Assembly (NCBI RefSeq): GCF_025950095.1
Contig: NZ_JAPDDR010000006.1
Location: 1 to 64,000 of the forward strand
DNA: 64,000 nt
Direction of reading: 5' to 3'
From: Luteolibacter rhizosphaerae
GTDB taxonomy: Bacteria; Verrucomicrobiota; Verrucomicrobiia; Verrucomicrobiales; Akkermansiaceae
Within the stretch, counting starts at the first letter, position 1. Each line of letters begins with the position of its first letter. Positions 57,420-64,000 of this stretch are shown in pieces. The translations under genes and the position numbers were made by a program. The notes beneath the pieces were generated by a model. That model did not search any database. It was not told the DNA's origin and worked only from the letters and a program-made list of their open reading frames with translations.

Positions 57420-58499
57420 GTGAAGGAAAAGGCGATCTCCCTGCTGCAGGAACTGACGGAGGCCCACTCGGTGCCGGGTCATGAGGACGAAGTGCGCGCC
57501 ATCTTCGTGGACGAACTCGAGGAGTGTGGCACGCTCTCCGCCGATCGCTCCGGCTGCGTCTTCTGCGAGCTGGAAGGGGAGGGGCCCCGCGTCATCATCG
57601 CCGGACACATGGATGAAGTCGGCTTCCTAGTACAGAACATCACGCCCGACGGCTTCATCCAGTTCCTTGCCGTCGGCGGTTGGTGGGAGCACAGCCTGCT
57701 CTCCCAGCGCGTCGAGATCCGCACCCGCTCCGGGGAGAAGATCACCGGCGTCGTCGCTTCCAAGCCTCCTCACTTCCTGCCGGAAGCCCAGCGCCGCCAG
57801 GTCATGACCATCGACCAGATGTTCATCGACGTTGGCGCCACTTCCCGTCTCGAGGTCGAACAGGAATTCGGCATCTCGCTCGGCGATCCGATCGCACCGC
57901 TCTCGCCCTTCACTCCCATGCAACGCGAGGACTGGTACATGGCGAAAGCCTTCGACAACCGCGTGGGCATGGCCGGCACCATCCAGGCAGGCAAGCAACT
58001 CGCCGGGACCCTGCACTCTAACAAAATCATCCTCGCCGGCACCGTGCAGGAGGAGGTCGGACTTCGCGGGGCGAAGACCGCCGCCAACTTCGCCAAGCCG
58101 GATGTCGCCATCATCCTCGAAGGCCCTCCTGCCGATGATACTCCCGGCTTCTCTCGTGCCGAATCCCAAGGCCGCCTCGGCGGTGGCGTGCAGATCCGCC
58201 TCTTCGATCCCAGCGCAATCATGAATCCGCGCCTTGCCGATCTAGCGATCCGCACCGCGAAGGAAGAAGGCATCCCGCATCAAGTCACCGTCCGACGCAG
58301 CGGCGGTACGGATGCCGGCTCATTCCATCTTGCGGGGGAGGGGATCCCCTCCGTTGTGCTCGGTGTGCCGGCCCGCTACATCCACTCGCACAACTCGATC
58401 ATCGATCTGAACGACTACCTCCACATGGTATCGCTCGCCGTCGCCCTGGCGCGCCGCCTCGATGACTCCACGGTCAAGGGCCTCACCCGTTTCCTCTGA
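57420..58499 (+). CDS. M42-family glutamyl/deblocking aminopeptidase
   Basis: The 359-residue protein has the co-catalytic metal site of the M42 family: GHMDEVG, KAFDNRVG, QEEVGLRG and the final SHNSI. M42 enzymes trim peptides in the cytoplasm, often as 12-subunit tetrahedra. I chose GTG 57420 (VKEKAISLLQELTEAHSVPGHE) because the family begins there; the in-frame ATG at 57240 lies inside the divergent ankyrin gene. A strong terminator follows. Confidence 0.93.
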   Translation: MKEKAISLLQELTEAHSVPGHEDEVRAIFVDELEECGTLSADRSGCVFCELEGEGPRVIIAGHMDEVGFLVQNITPDGFIQFLAVGGWWEHSLLSQRVEIRTRSGEKITGVVASKPPHFLPEAQRRQVMTIDQMFIDVGATSRLEVEQEFGISLGDPIAPLSPFTPMQREDWYMAKAFDNRVGMAGTIQAGKQLAGTLHSNKIILAGTVQEEVGLRGAKTAANFAKPDVAIILEGPPADDTPGFSRAESQGRLGGGVQIRLFDPSAIMNPRLADLAIRTAKEEGIPHQVTVRRSGGTDAGSFHLAGEGIPSVVLGVPARYIHSHNSIIDLNDYLHMVSLAVALARRLDDSTVKGLTRFL

Positions 58500-58513
58500 G
58501 ATCTGGACCGGAA

Positions 58514-58544
58514 TTCCCGAACGACCTCAGCCGTCGTTCGGGAA
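58514..58544 (+). terminator. Long hairpin between convergent M42 peptidase and sufT
   Basis: TTCCCGAACGAC and GTCGTTCGGGAA form a perfect 12-bp stem around a 7-base loop in the 62-base gap between two convergent genes, so it can act on both strands. There is no T-run, so it may protect mRNA 3' ends more than stop polymerase. Its 3' arm begins the sequence shared with 11148-11176. Confidence 0.55.
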
Positions 58545-58561
58545 CTCTGAATCCGTCACTC

Positions 58562-59107
58562 TCAGATCATCCCGAGCTTCATCTTCCCTTCCTCGGAGAT
58601 CATGTCCTGATTCCAGGCCGGATCCCAGACCAGCTCCACCTTGGCATCATCGATGCCCTCGATGGTCATGATCTTGGCCTGCGCATCCGCCGCGATCACC
58701 GGACCCATGCCGCAGCCTGGAGCCGTCAGGGTCATCTTCACCGCCACGGTCTTCTTGCCGTTCTCCTCCTCGATCCCGCAGTCGTAGACCAAGCCGAGGT
58801 TCACAATATCGACCGGGATTTCCGGATCGTACACGCTCTTAAGCTGCGCCCAGACCTGCTCTTCCAGCGGCGCGTCCTTCAGGCGCTCGGCCTCGGCGTG
58901 CTTCTCCTTTTCCTTCTCCAGGTCCACGCCCAGGGCGTCCGCATCCTTGGAGGAGATCCGCGCCAGACCGGCAGAGGTTGCCACCGTGTAGGTGCCGCCC
59001 AGCCGCTGGGTGATGAATACGGGAGTCCCGGCGGGCAGGGTGATCGCATCCCCGCTGGGGATCTGGATGGCTTCGACTTCGCGTGCCAGGGAGATTTCCT
59101 CGTGCAT
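58562..59107 (-). CDS. sufT: Iron-sulfur cluster assembly protein SufT
   Basis: SufT (DUF59/MIP18 family) helps mature Fe-S proteins. From ATG 59107 the 181-residue product has the N-terminal SufT-specific region (ITLPAGTPVFITQRLGGTYTV) and the DUF59 domain (LKSVYDPEIPVDIVNLGLVYDCGI, TLTAPGCGMGPVIAADAQ) with the conserved Cys. The ATG suits the family; upstream codons are Arg-rich and unlike it. No suf operon surrounds it. It is convergent with the M42 gene. Confidence 0.93.
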   Translation of the reverse strand: MHEEISLAREVEAIQIPSGDAITLPAGTPVFITQRLGGTYTVATSAGLARISSKDADALGVDLEKEKEKHAEAERLKDAPLEEQVWAQLKSVYDPEIPVDIVNLGLVYDCGIEEENGKKTVAVKMTLTAPGCGMGPVIAADAQAKIMTIEGIDDAKVELVWDPAWNQDMISEEGKMKLGMI

Positions 59108-59181
59108 GGGGGCAGTGTAGCGGCGGCTCCCGGCGGTGCAAGCGGCTTGCCGCGCCGGGCTAAACCGGCCAGCTTCCGAAC

Positions 59182-60726
59182 ATGAGCCGGAGACAGAGGA
59201 AAAGGGCCGCCGCCGCGGGCAGCAAGCTGCGTCCACGCTGGTGGGGGCGAGTGCTCGTCGTGTGCCTCATCCTCGGTGTCCTCGCCATGGGCGGCAGCTA
59301 CCTATGGCTTCGCGCTTGGCTCCATGGCGAGTCCTTCCGCCGCATGCTCGCGGGTCAGACCGACGAGGCGCTCAATGTCTCCAGCCAGTTCGGCCCCTTC
59401 CGCTGGTCTGGCACCCGCATGGACACTTCCTCTTTCACCGCCTCCAGCGAGGGCCTCGTGAAATCGATCGATGCCGAGGATCTCCTCGTCGAAGTCGGCC
59501 TCGGCGGCTGGTGGAAGGGCGTCTGGCAGATCGAGGATGCCGGCGCCCGCCGCATCGATATCGAGATCGATACCACCGCCGCTGACCGGGTGAAGAAGGA
59601 CCCGCTGGCTGCCACTGCCCCTCCCGGCCCCGTGGCGAGGCAGAAGAAGTGGTACGACTCCCTCATCCCGCACGAGGTAGAGCTGAAGCAATTCGAACTC
59701 TCCTCTTCCTCCGTGAAGGTCATCACCCGTTCCGGTCCCGTCGGCATTTCCGGCACTTCGTGGAGCCTCGTGCCGGACAAGGCCGGGAAGAACAGCTATC
59801 GCGCCGAGGGGACTGGTGGTGTCGTGAAGATGCCTTGGCAATGGGCTCCGCGCATGAATCTCGGCCGCGCCCGCCTGAATTATCGCGGCGATGTCGTCTA
59901 TCTCACCGGCGCCGACTTCCAAGTTTACGAGAGCGGTCGCCTCGATCTCGCGGGTGAAATGTCCGTGAAAGGGGATGGCTACACCTTCACCGGTGATCTC
60001 CGCGATGTCTTTTGCGCGGAAGTCCTGCCCGAGAACTGGAAGCAAAGGTTGAGCGGCAAGGTGGATGCCGAATTTACCGCGGAGGGCCGCAAATCGGGAC
60101 CCAAGGTCGATGGCGAAATCGGCCTTTCCAATGGTGTGCTCACCGCGCTCCCGCTGCTGGATTCCCTTTCCGCCTATGCGGATACCACCCGCTTCCGCCG
60201 CATCGCTCTGGAGGAGGGGAAAAGCGACTTCTCATGGGAGGACGAGATCTTGGTTCTCAGCAATCTCGTCATCGCCAGCGAGGGACTCATGCGTCTTGAA
60301 GGCGGGCTCCGGATGGACCCCCGCAAACAGCTCGACGGTCGCTTCCGCCTCGGCCTCGTCCCCGGTGTCCTCGCCCGCATCCCGGGTGCGGAAACGGTCG
60401 TGTTCTCACCGGGGGAACGTGGCCTCCTCTGGACCGATCTCCGCATCACCGGCACTCTGGATGACCCCAAGGAAGATCTCAGCCGCCGCTTGGTGGCCGC
60501 CGCCGGCCTGCGGATGTTCGAGGTGCTGCCGGAAACCGGCGAGAAAGTCCTCAAGTTCACCAAGGACGTCATCGATCAGGATCTGGAAACCCATCTCCAG
60601 AATGGCGCTGCTGTCATTGAACAGGGCCGTGCCGTCATCGACGAGGCCAAGGGCGTCGTCGATGAGGTTGAGGGAATCTTTGATGTCCTGCGCGGCAAGG
60701 ATGAGCCGCGGAAGAAGCAAGAGTGA
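59182..60726 (+). CDS. AsmA-like membrane-anchored protein
   Basis: The 514-residue protein has one N-terminal span (about 24-42) after a basic segment (MSRRQRKRAAAAGSKLRPRWW) and a long beta-rich periplasmic part with repeated strands (RMDTSSFTASSEGLVKSIDAEDLLVEVGLGG, LSGKVDAEFTAEGRKSGPKVDGEIGLSNG) as in AsmA-type lipid-transfer proteins. The C-terminal 60 residues are helical. The substrate is unknown. It is divergent from sufT, 74 bases away. Confidence 0.72.
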   Translation: MSRRQRKRAAAAGSKLRPRWWGRVLVVCLILGVLAMGGSYLWLRAWLHGESFRRMLAGQTDEALNVSSQFGPFRWSGTRMDTSSFTASSEGLVKSIDAEDLLVEVGLGGWWKGVWQIEDAGARRIDIEIDTTAADRVKKDPLAATAPPGPVARQKKWYDSLIPHEVELKQFELSSSSVKVITRSGPVGISGTSWSLVPDKAGKNSYRAEGTGGVVKMPWQWAPRMNLGRARLNYRGDVVYLTGADFQVYESGRLDLAGEMSVKGDGYTFTGDLRDVFCAEVLPENWKQRLSGKVDAEFTAEGRKSGPKVDGEIGLSNGVLTALPLLDSLSAYADTTRFRRIALEEGKSDFSWEDEILVLSNLVIASEGLMRLEGGLRMDPRKQLDGRFRLGLVPGVLARIPGAETVVFSPGERGLLWTDLRITGTLDDPKEDLSRRLVAAAGLRMFEVLPETGEKVLKFTKDVIDQDLETHLQNGAAVIEQGRAVIDEAKGVVDEVEGIFDVLRGKDEPRKKQE

Positions 60727-60747
60727 GGTGGCGACTCCTGCCCGCTC

Positions 60748-61323
60748 TCACTTGATCGTCACCTTCTTTCCGGTGTTCGATTCCCAAGCGCCTTGGATGC
60801 TCTTGTGCAGGGCCTTCAGATCGTTGAGCCGCATCAGGCGGAACTCGATCATCCCGGCGTGGCTGGTGGTCGGATAGTCCTTCTGAGGCAGATTGTGGAA
60901 ATCGACTTTGGCCCGTCGGCCGGCACCGTCGATCAGGTCCTTGCCGCGCTCCACCAGCCGCCCGCCCGCTCCGGATGCGGTGTCCTCCGCCACCGAGCGC
61001 ACATGATAGAAGCGCGCCAGCGCGCGTCCGTCCGTGTCGATGACCATCTCGGTCACGATCAGGTTGGCGTTCAGCACATACTCGTGGATGCTCACCGAGC
61101 TGACCTTGTCCAGAGCCACCGAGTAATCGCCGCCTTGCAAGCTGGCGCTCCAGAAGCGCTTCGGTCCTTGGGACTCTTCCGCCGAGCTATCCTCTCCCGC
61201 GTTGTCCTCATCCACCTGCTCGGTTCCATCCCCATCGTCCTCGTTGTTTTGCTGGGCCTGCAGAGGCAGCGGCTGGAGCAGCACGCACAAAGCGTAAAGG
61301 AGGAGGAAAGCGGGTTTCTTCAT
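60748..61323 (-). CDS. Secreted protein of unknown function
   Basis: From ATG 61323 the 191-residue product has a signal peptide (LLLYALCVLLQPLPLQA), an acidic low-complexity stretch (NNEDDGDGTEQVDEDNAGEDSS) and a soluble domain with KRFWSASLQGGDYSVALDKVSS. I recognise no family. It is convergent with the AsmA-like gene (21 bases) and divergent from the Nudix gene. Confidence 0.65.
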   Translation of the reverse strand: MKKPAFLLLYALCVLLQPLPLQAQQNNEDDGDGTEQVDEDNAGEDSSAEESQGPKRFWSASLQGGDYSVALDKVSSVSIHEYVLNANLIVTEMVIDTDGRALARFYHVRSVAEDTASGAGGRLVERGKDLIDGAGRRAKVDFHNLPQKDYPTTSHAGMIEFRLMRLNDLKALHKSIQGAWESNTGKKVTIK

Positions 61324-61392
61324 ATACCGCGAGTGTGAACGCGGCTCATGGATTTGGCCAGTGCCCACATCTTATTTCGGGAAAGTTAAGGA

Positions 61393-61893
61393 TTGAGAAT
61401 CCTCCGCCGGTTGCATAGAAATCCACCCGTGGTTCGTTTCCGGCCAAATGTCGCCGCGTTGATGGTGAAGCCTCAGGGGCAATTGCTCGTCTGCGAGAGG
61501 TGGTCCATCCCCGGCGCGTGGCAATTTCCGCAGGGTGGCGTGGATGACGGGGAGACTCTCGAAGAGGCCTTGTTCCGCGAAGTGCGGGAGGAGATCGGCC
61601 TGCTGCCGCAGCACTACGAGTTGCTGGGATTCCGCACCGGTTATCGCTATCTGTATCCGGAGGAAGTCCGCATGAAGAAGATGCGCAAGCATGGCTGCCA
61701 CGGTCAGGAACAGACTTACTATCACTGCTTGCTCAAGGACGGTGCTCCTGCAATCAATGTGGACCAACGGCCGCGCGAGTTTGGAGCATACCGTTGGATT
61801 ATGCCCGAGGAGTTTGATCTGGAGTGGCTTCCGGAATTTAAAAGGGATGTGTATCGGCAGGTCATGAAAGACTTTTTCGGAGTCATGCTCTAA
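61393..61893 (+). CDS. Nudix hydrolase (RppH-like)
   Basis: The protein has a complete Nudix box, GGVDDGETLEEALFREVREEIGL, and an RppH-like frame (RPNVAALMV, WQFPQGG, QEQTYYHCLLK). RppH removes pyrophosphate from the 5' end of mRNA to start decay; other homologues hydrolyse diadenosine polyphosphates. The start is TTG 61393 (166 residues) or GTG 61429. It is divergent from the secreted protein gene at 60748 and lies 86 bases before the methyltransferase gene. Confidence 0.88.
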   Translation: MRILRRLHRNPPVVRFRPNVAALMVKPQGQLLVCERWSIPGAWQFPQGGVDDGETLEEALFREVREEIGLLPQHYELLGFRTGYRYLYPEEVRMKKMRKHGCHGQEQTYYHCLLKDGAPAINVDQRPREFGAYRWIMPEEFDLEWLPEFKRDVYRQVMKDFFGVML

Positions 61894-61979
61894 CCCTGCA
61901 AGAATTGCAGGAATGAGACTAGAGCTTGCTCGCATGTCCGATTTCGGGTGTCGTGCCTTCCTAAGAAATACAATCGCTG

Positions 61980-63398
61980 ATGGAGATCCTTCCCGACCAG
62001 TCGCAGAGCGTCATCAAGTGCCGTAACAGCCAAGGAATGGAGGTGCAGGCTAACCTGCTCCGATTGACCCGCTACTCGGTCGTTTTCGAGGTCTACAATC
62101 CATACAGCATCCTCCAGCTCTCGGAGGTCCTGTCCGATTTTCGCATCCTTGCGAATCGTCGCCTGATCTATCGCGGCAAGGCCGTGGTCAGCAACCTCCT
62201 CAATACCGGCTTGGTGCTGGTCTGCGAGGCAAACCTTGAAGACGGCTGGCAGGAAGTCGACTTCCTGTCCGGGGTCACCGGCGAGGCGGATCTCGGGGCC
62301 CAGTTCTCCTCCTTCATGGCCGAATGGAAGGCCGCCAACCACGTCCAAGATCCTTTCAAGGTCGCCGTGGCGGATATGGCCAGCGCTCTAACGGGCGTGC
62401 AGCACTGGATGGGTGGCATCGATGTCGGCATCCGTTCCACCGCGACACGCCGCCGCGACGATCTGGAGCGGGAGATCTTCTCGAATATCCAACAGAAGGT
62501 GGTGGAGGAAGTCATCCCCGCCATGGAGAACTTCGAGTCCGTGGCCGGACAGGTCAGCGAGGAGGAGGTGCCCTCACATAAATCTTATATCCGGCGCGAA
62601 CTTCATCCGATCGTCCTCTGTTCACCCTTCCTTTATCGTACTTATACGAAGCCGCTCGGCTATGCGGGCGACTATGAAATGGTCAACATGATGCTGAGAG
62701 ATCCTTACGAAGGGGCATCCTCCTTCGCCAAGCTCCTCAACTATGCAATGCTCAATACCGAGCCGGTCGTCGCTCACCGCAATCGTATCGACTATCTGGT
62801 CGATATGCTCGACCGCGAGTCGAACCGCCGCTTCGGCCGCGGCCGTGCCCGCGCCTTCAACCTTGGATGTGGTCCGGCGGAAGAAGTGCTGCGCTTCCTC
62901 CGCGAGCACGATTCCAGCGACCTGATGGAGTTCGACCTCCTCGACTTCAATCCCGAGACCCTTGACTACACCCGCGAGCGCCTCGACAAGGTCCGCATGT
63001 CGGAAGGCCGTAACACCCGCCTCCGCTTCATCCCGCGCTCCGTCCACCAGATCCTCAAGGCGGCCGTTCAGCCGGGTGGCGATCCCGAGCTTTCTTCTTA
63101 CGACGTGGTCTACTGCGCCGGTCTCTTCGACTACCTGTCACAGCGCGTCGGCAAGCGCCTTGTCGAGTTCTTCTGCTCCATCGCCAAACCCGGCGGGGTC
63201 GTGGTGGTGACCAACGTGGCGGATTCCAACCCGCGCCGGGCGTGGATGGAATATCTCATGGAGTGGAATCTCATTTACCGCGGCAAGGAAGAGATGCTCG
63301 ATCTCGTGCCCGCGGGCCTCCCCGTGAAACGCGTGGATGTAAAAGCGGATTCGACCGGTGTGAACCTATTCCTTGAAATCGAGCTCGCTGATGGCTGA
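61980..63398 (+). CDS. PhcB-like SAM-dependent methyltransferase with PilZ-like N-terminus
   Basis: The 472-residue protein has a PilZ-like N-terminal domain (about 8-100: QANLLRLTRYSVVFEVYNP), a helical linker, the block YTKPLGYAGDYEMVNMML (about 222-240) and a class I SAM methyltransferase core with FNLGCGPAEEVLRFL (293-307) and LLDFNPETLDY (320-330). This order, with GYAGD, is how proteins annotated as extracellular factor 3-hydroxypalmitic acid methyl ester biosynthesis (PhcB type) look. The next gene overlaps by 8 bases and encodes a polytopic membrane protein. That fits phcB-phcS; the signal molecule is inference. Confidence 0.8.
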   Translation: MEILPDQSQSVIKCRNSQGMEVQANLLRLTRYSVVFEVYNPYSILQLSEVLSDFRILANRRLIYRGKAVVSNLLNTGLVLVCEANLEDGWQEVDFLSGVTGEADLGAQFSSFMAEWKAANHVQDPFKVAVADMASALTGVQHWMGGIDVGIRSTATRRRDDLEREIFSNIQQKVVEEVIPAMENFESVAGQVSEEEVPSHKSYIRRELHPIVLCSPFLYRTYTKPLGYAGDYEMVNMMLRDPYEGASSFAKLLNYAMLNTEPVVAHRNRIDYLVDMLDRESNRRFGRGRARAFNLGCGPAEEVLRFLREHDSSDLMEFDLLDFNPETLDYTRERLDKVRMSEGRNTRLRFIPRSVHQILKAAVQPGGDPELSSYDVVYCAGLFDYLSQRVGKRLVEFFCSIAKPGGVVVVTNVADSNPRRAWMEYLMEWNLIYRGKEEMLDLVPAGLPVKRVDVKADSTGVNLFLEIELADG

Positions 63399-64000
63399 GG
63401 CCTCGACAGAACCATTCTCCCCCGCGGACGAAGCCGAGCTGAAAAGCGCTTTCCAGCGCTACGAGCACGGCGTGTCGGTGGACAATGCCCGACGCGCGGC
63501 GTCCTTGGCCGCGCTCTTCATGCTCGCAGGCACCACCCTCGATTGGATGGTTTATCCCGAGCAGGCATGGCACTTCCTGTTCATCCGCGGCATCGTCACG
63601 CTTCTTCTCTGCGTCGTTTTCTGGGCTCTCGGGCAGCTTTCCCGGGAGATCTCGCGCAATTGGATTGCCCAAGCCATCCCCTTCCTCCCCACCGCCGGCA
63701 TCTGCTGGATGATCGCGAAGACCGGCGGGGGTGTCTCTCCGTACTATGCCGGCCTGAATCTCGTGTTCCTCGGCATGGCGCTGCTGCTGCGCTGGTCCTT
63801 CTGGAATTCGGTCGCGATGATCGTGATCTGCATCGGCACCTACTTCGCCGCGGTCATGCTTTCCGACCAGCACCGCGACCACCGGCTCTTCTTTAACAAT
63901 TCGTACTTCCTCTTTGTCACCGGCGTCTTCGTGCTGGCTGGTAGCTATTTCTACGAGCGCCTCCGCTTCCGTGAGTTCGCCCTGCGGAAGGAGGTGGAGG
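63391..64000 (+). CDS. N-terminal membrane part of a PhcS-like sensor (cut by window edge)
   Basis: From ATG 63391, overlapping the methyltransferase gene by 8 bases, an open frame runs past the window end (at least 203 codons). It has about six hydrophobic spans (for example AASLAALFMLAGTTLDWMV, IVTLLLCVVFWALG, FLFVTGVFVLAGSYFY) and then a charged linker helix (ERLRFREFALRKEVE) leading toward the unseen cytoplasmic part. A six-span input followed by such a linker is the layout of PhcS/LqsS/CqsS-type histidine kinases. The kinase domain itself is outside the window, so this is inferred. Confidence 0.7.
   Translation, partial: MAEASTEPFSPADEAELKSAFQRYEHGVSVDNARRAASLAALFMLAGTTLDWMVYPEQAWHFLFIRGIVTLLLCVVFWALGQLSREISRNWIAQAIPFLPTAGICWMIAKTGGGVSPYYAGLNLVFLGMALLLRWSFWNSVAMIVICIGTYFAAVMLSDQHRDHRLFFNNSYFLFVTGVFVLAGSYFYERLRFREFALRKEVE

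Noticed and set aside
61895-61911. Hairpin CCTGCAA-GAA-TTGCAGG after the Nudix gene as a terminator
   Set aside because: The 7-bp stem is perfect, but no T-run follows and the loop is only three bases.

Overview
This GC-rich 64 kb window looks like chromosomal DNA of a Verrucomicrobium, probably near Luteolibacter/Haloferula. That placement is inferred from gene families and style: S1 sulfatase, GH76 and Gfo/Idh proteins with export signals, a cytochrome c-PA14 protein beside a beta-propeller protein, a folP-cdaA neighbourhood, and palindromic intergenic repeats of a kind common in Planctomycetes and Verrucomicrobia. No 16S rRNA is present to confirm it.

Layout. 1-127 is the right end of an IS3-type insertion sequence. 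218-4355 (minus) is a metabolic and signalling run: folP, a His-rich lipoprotein, the c-di-AMP synthase cdaA, a tiny CdaR-like membrane protein, bioD and trpB. 4412-9901 holds small secreted or membrane proteins, MarC, acylphosphatase, a SLOG protein and cutA. 9951-12556 is an NtrB/NtrC-like two-component pair with a sigma-54 activator. 12587-16645 is a GT-C-like membrane protein, xseB and dxs in a tightly overlapping series. 16661-24566 is a mixed region: lipoprotein, epimerase, YitT, the propeller/cytochrome pair around a hairpin repeat array, a Uma2 nuclease and a cell-wall amidase. 24654-25472 is ymdB.

25536-38732 is the core information-processing cluster: tRNA-Thr, tuf, tRNA-Trp, secE, nusG, rplK, rplA, rplJ, rplL, rpoB and rpoC. 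A strong attenuator-like hairpin lies between rplL and rpoB, and a strong terminator follows rpoC.

38759-48645 is accessory: an MFS-type transporter, periplasmic aldo/keto reductase and Gfo/Idh enzymes, a zinc metallopeptidase, GH76, a sulfatase and two DNA-binding regulators, suggesting glycan use. 48711-51375 is a two-gene DNA-repair cassette (radical SAM plus a DUF4130-UdgX fusion). 51478-51967 is a frameshifted secreted-protein gene. 51949-57292 (minus) is a three-gene operon of a large TPR/ankyrin exported protein, a sensor kinase and a response regulator, with four-base overlaps. 57420-61893 holds an M42 peptidase, SufT, an AsmA-like protein and a Nudix hydrolase. The window ends in an overlapping methyltransferase/membrane-protein pair resembling phcB-phcS of the Ralstonia quorum-sensing operon; the second gene runs off the edge.

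The most interesting candidates are the ankyrin/kinase/regulator operon, the PhcBS-like pair, and the 55-residue CdaR-like protein overlapping a CdaA with altered catalytic motifs. No CRISPR array or prophage was seen.
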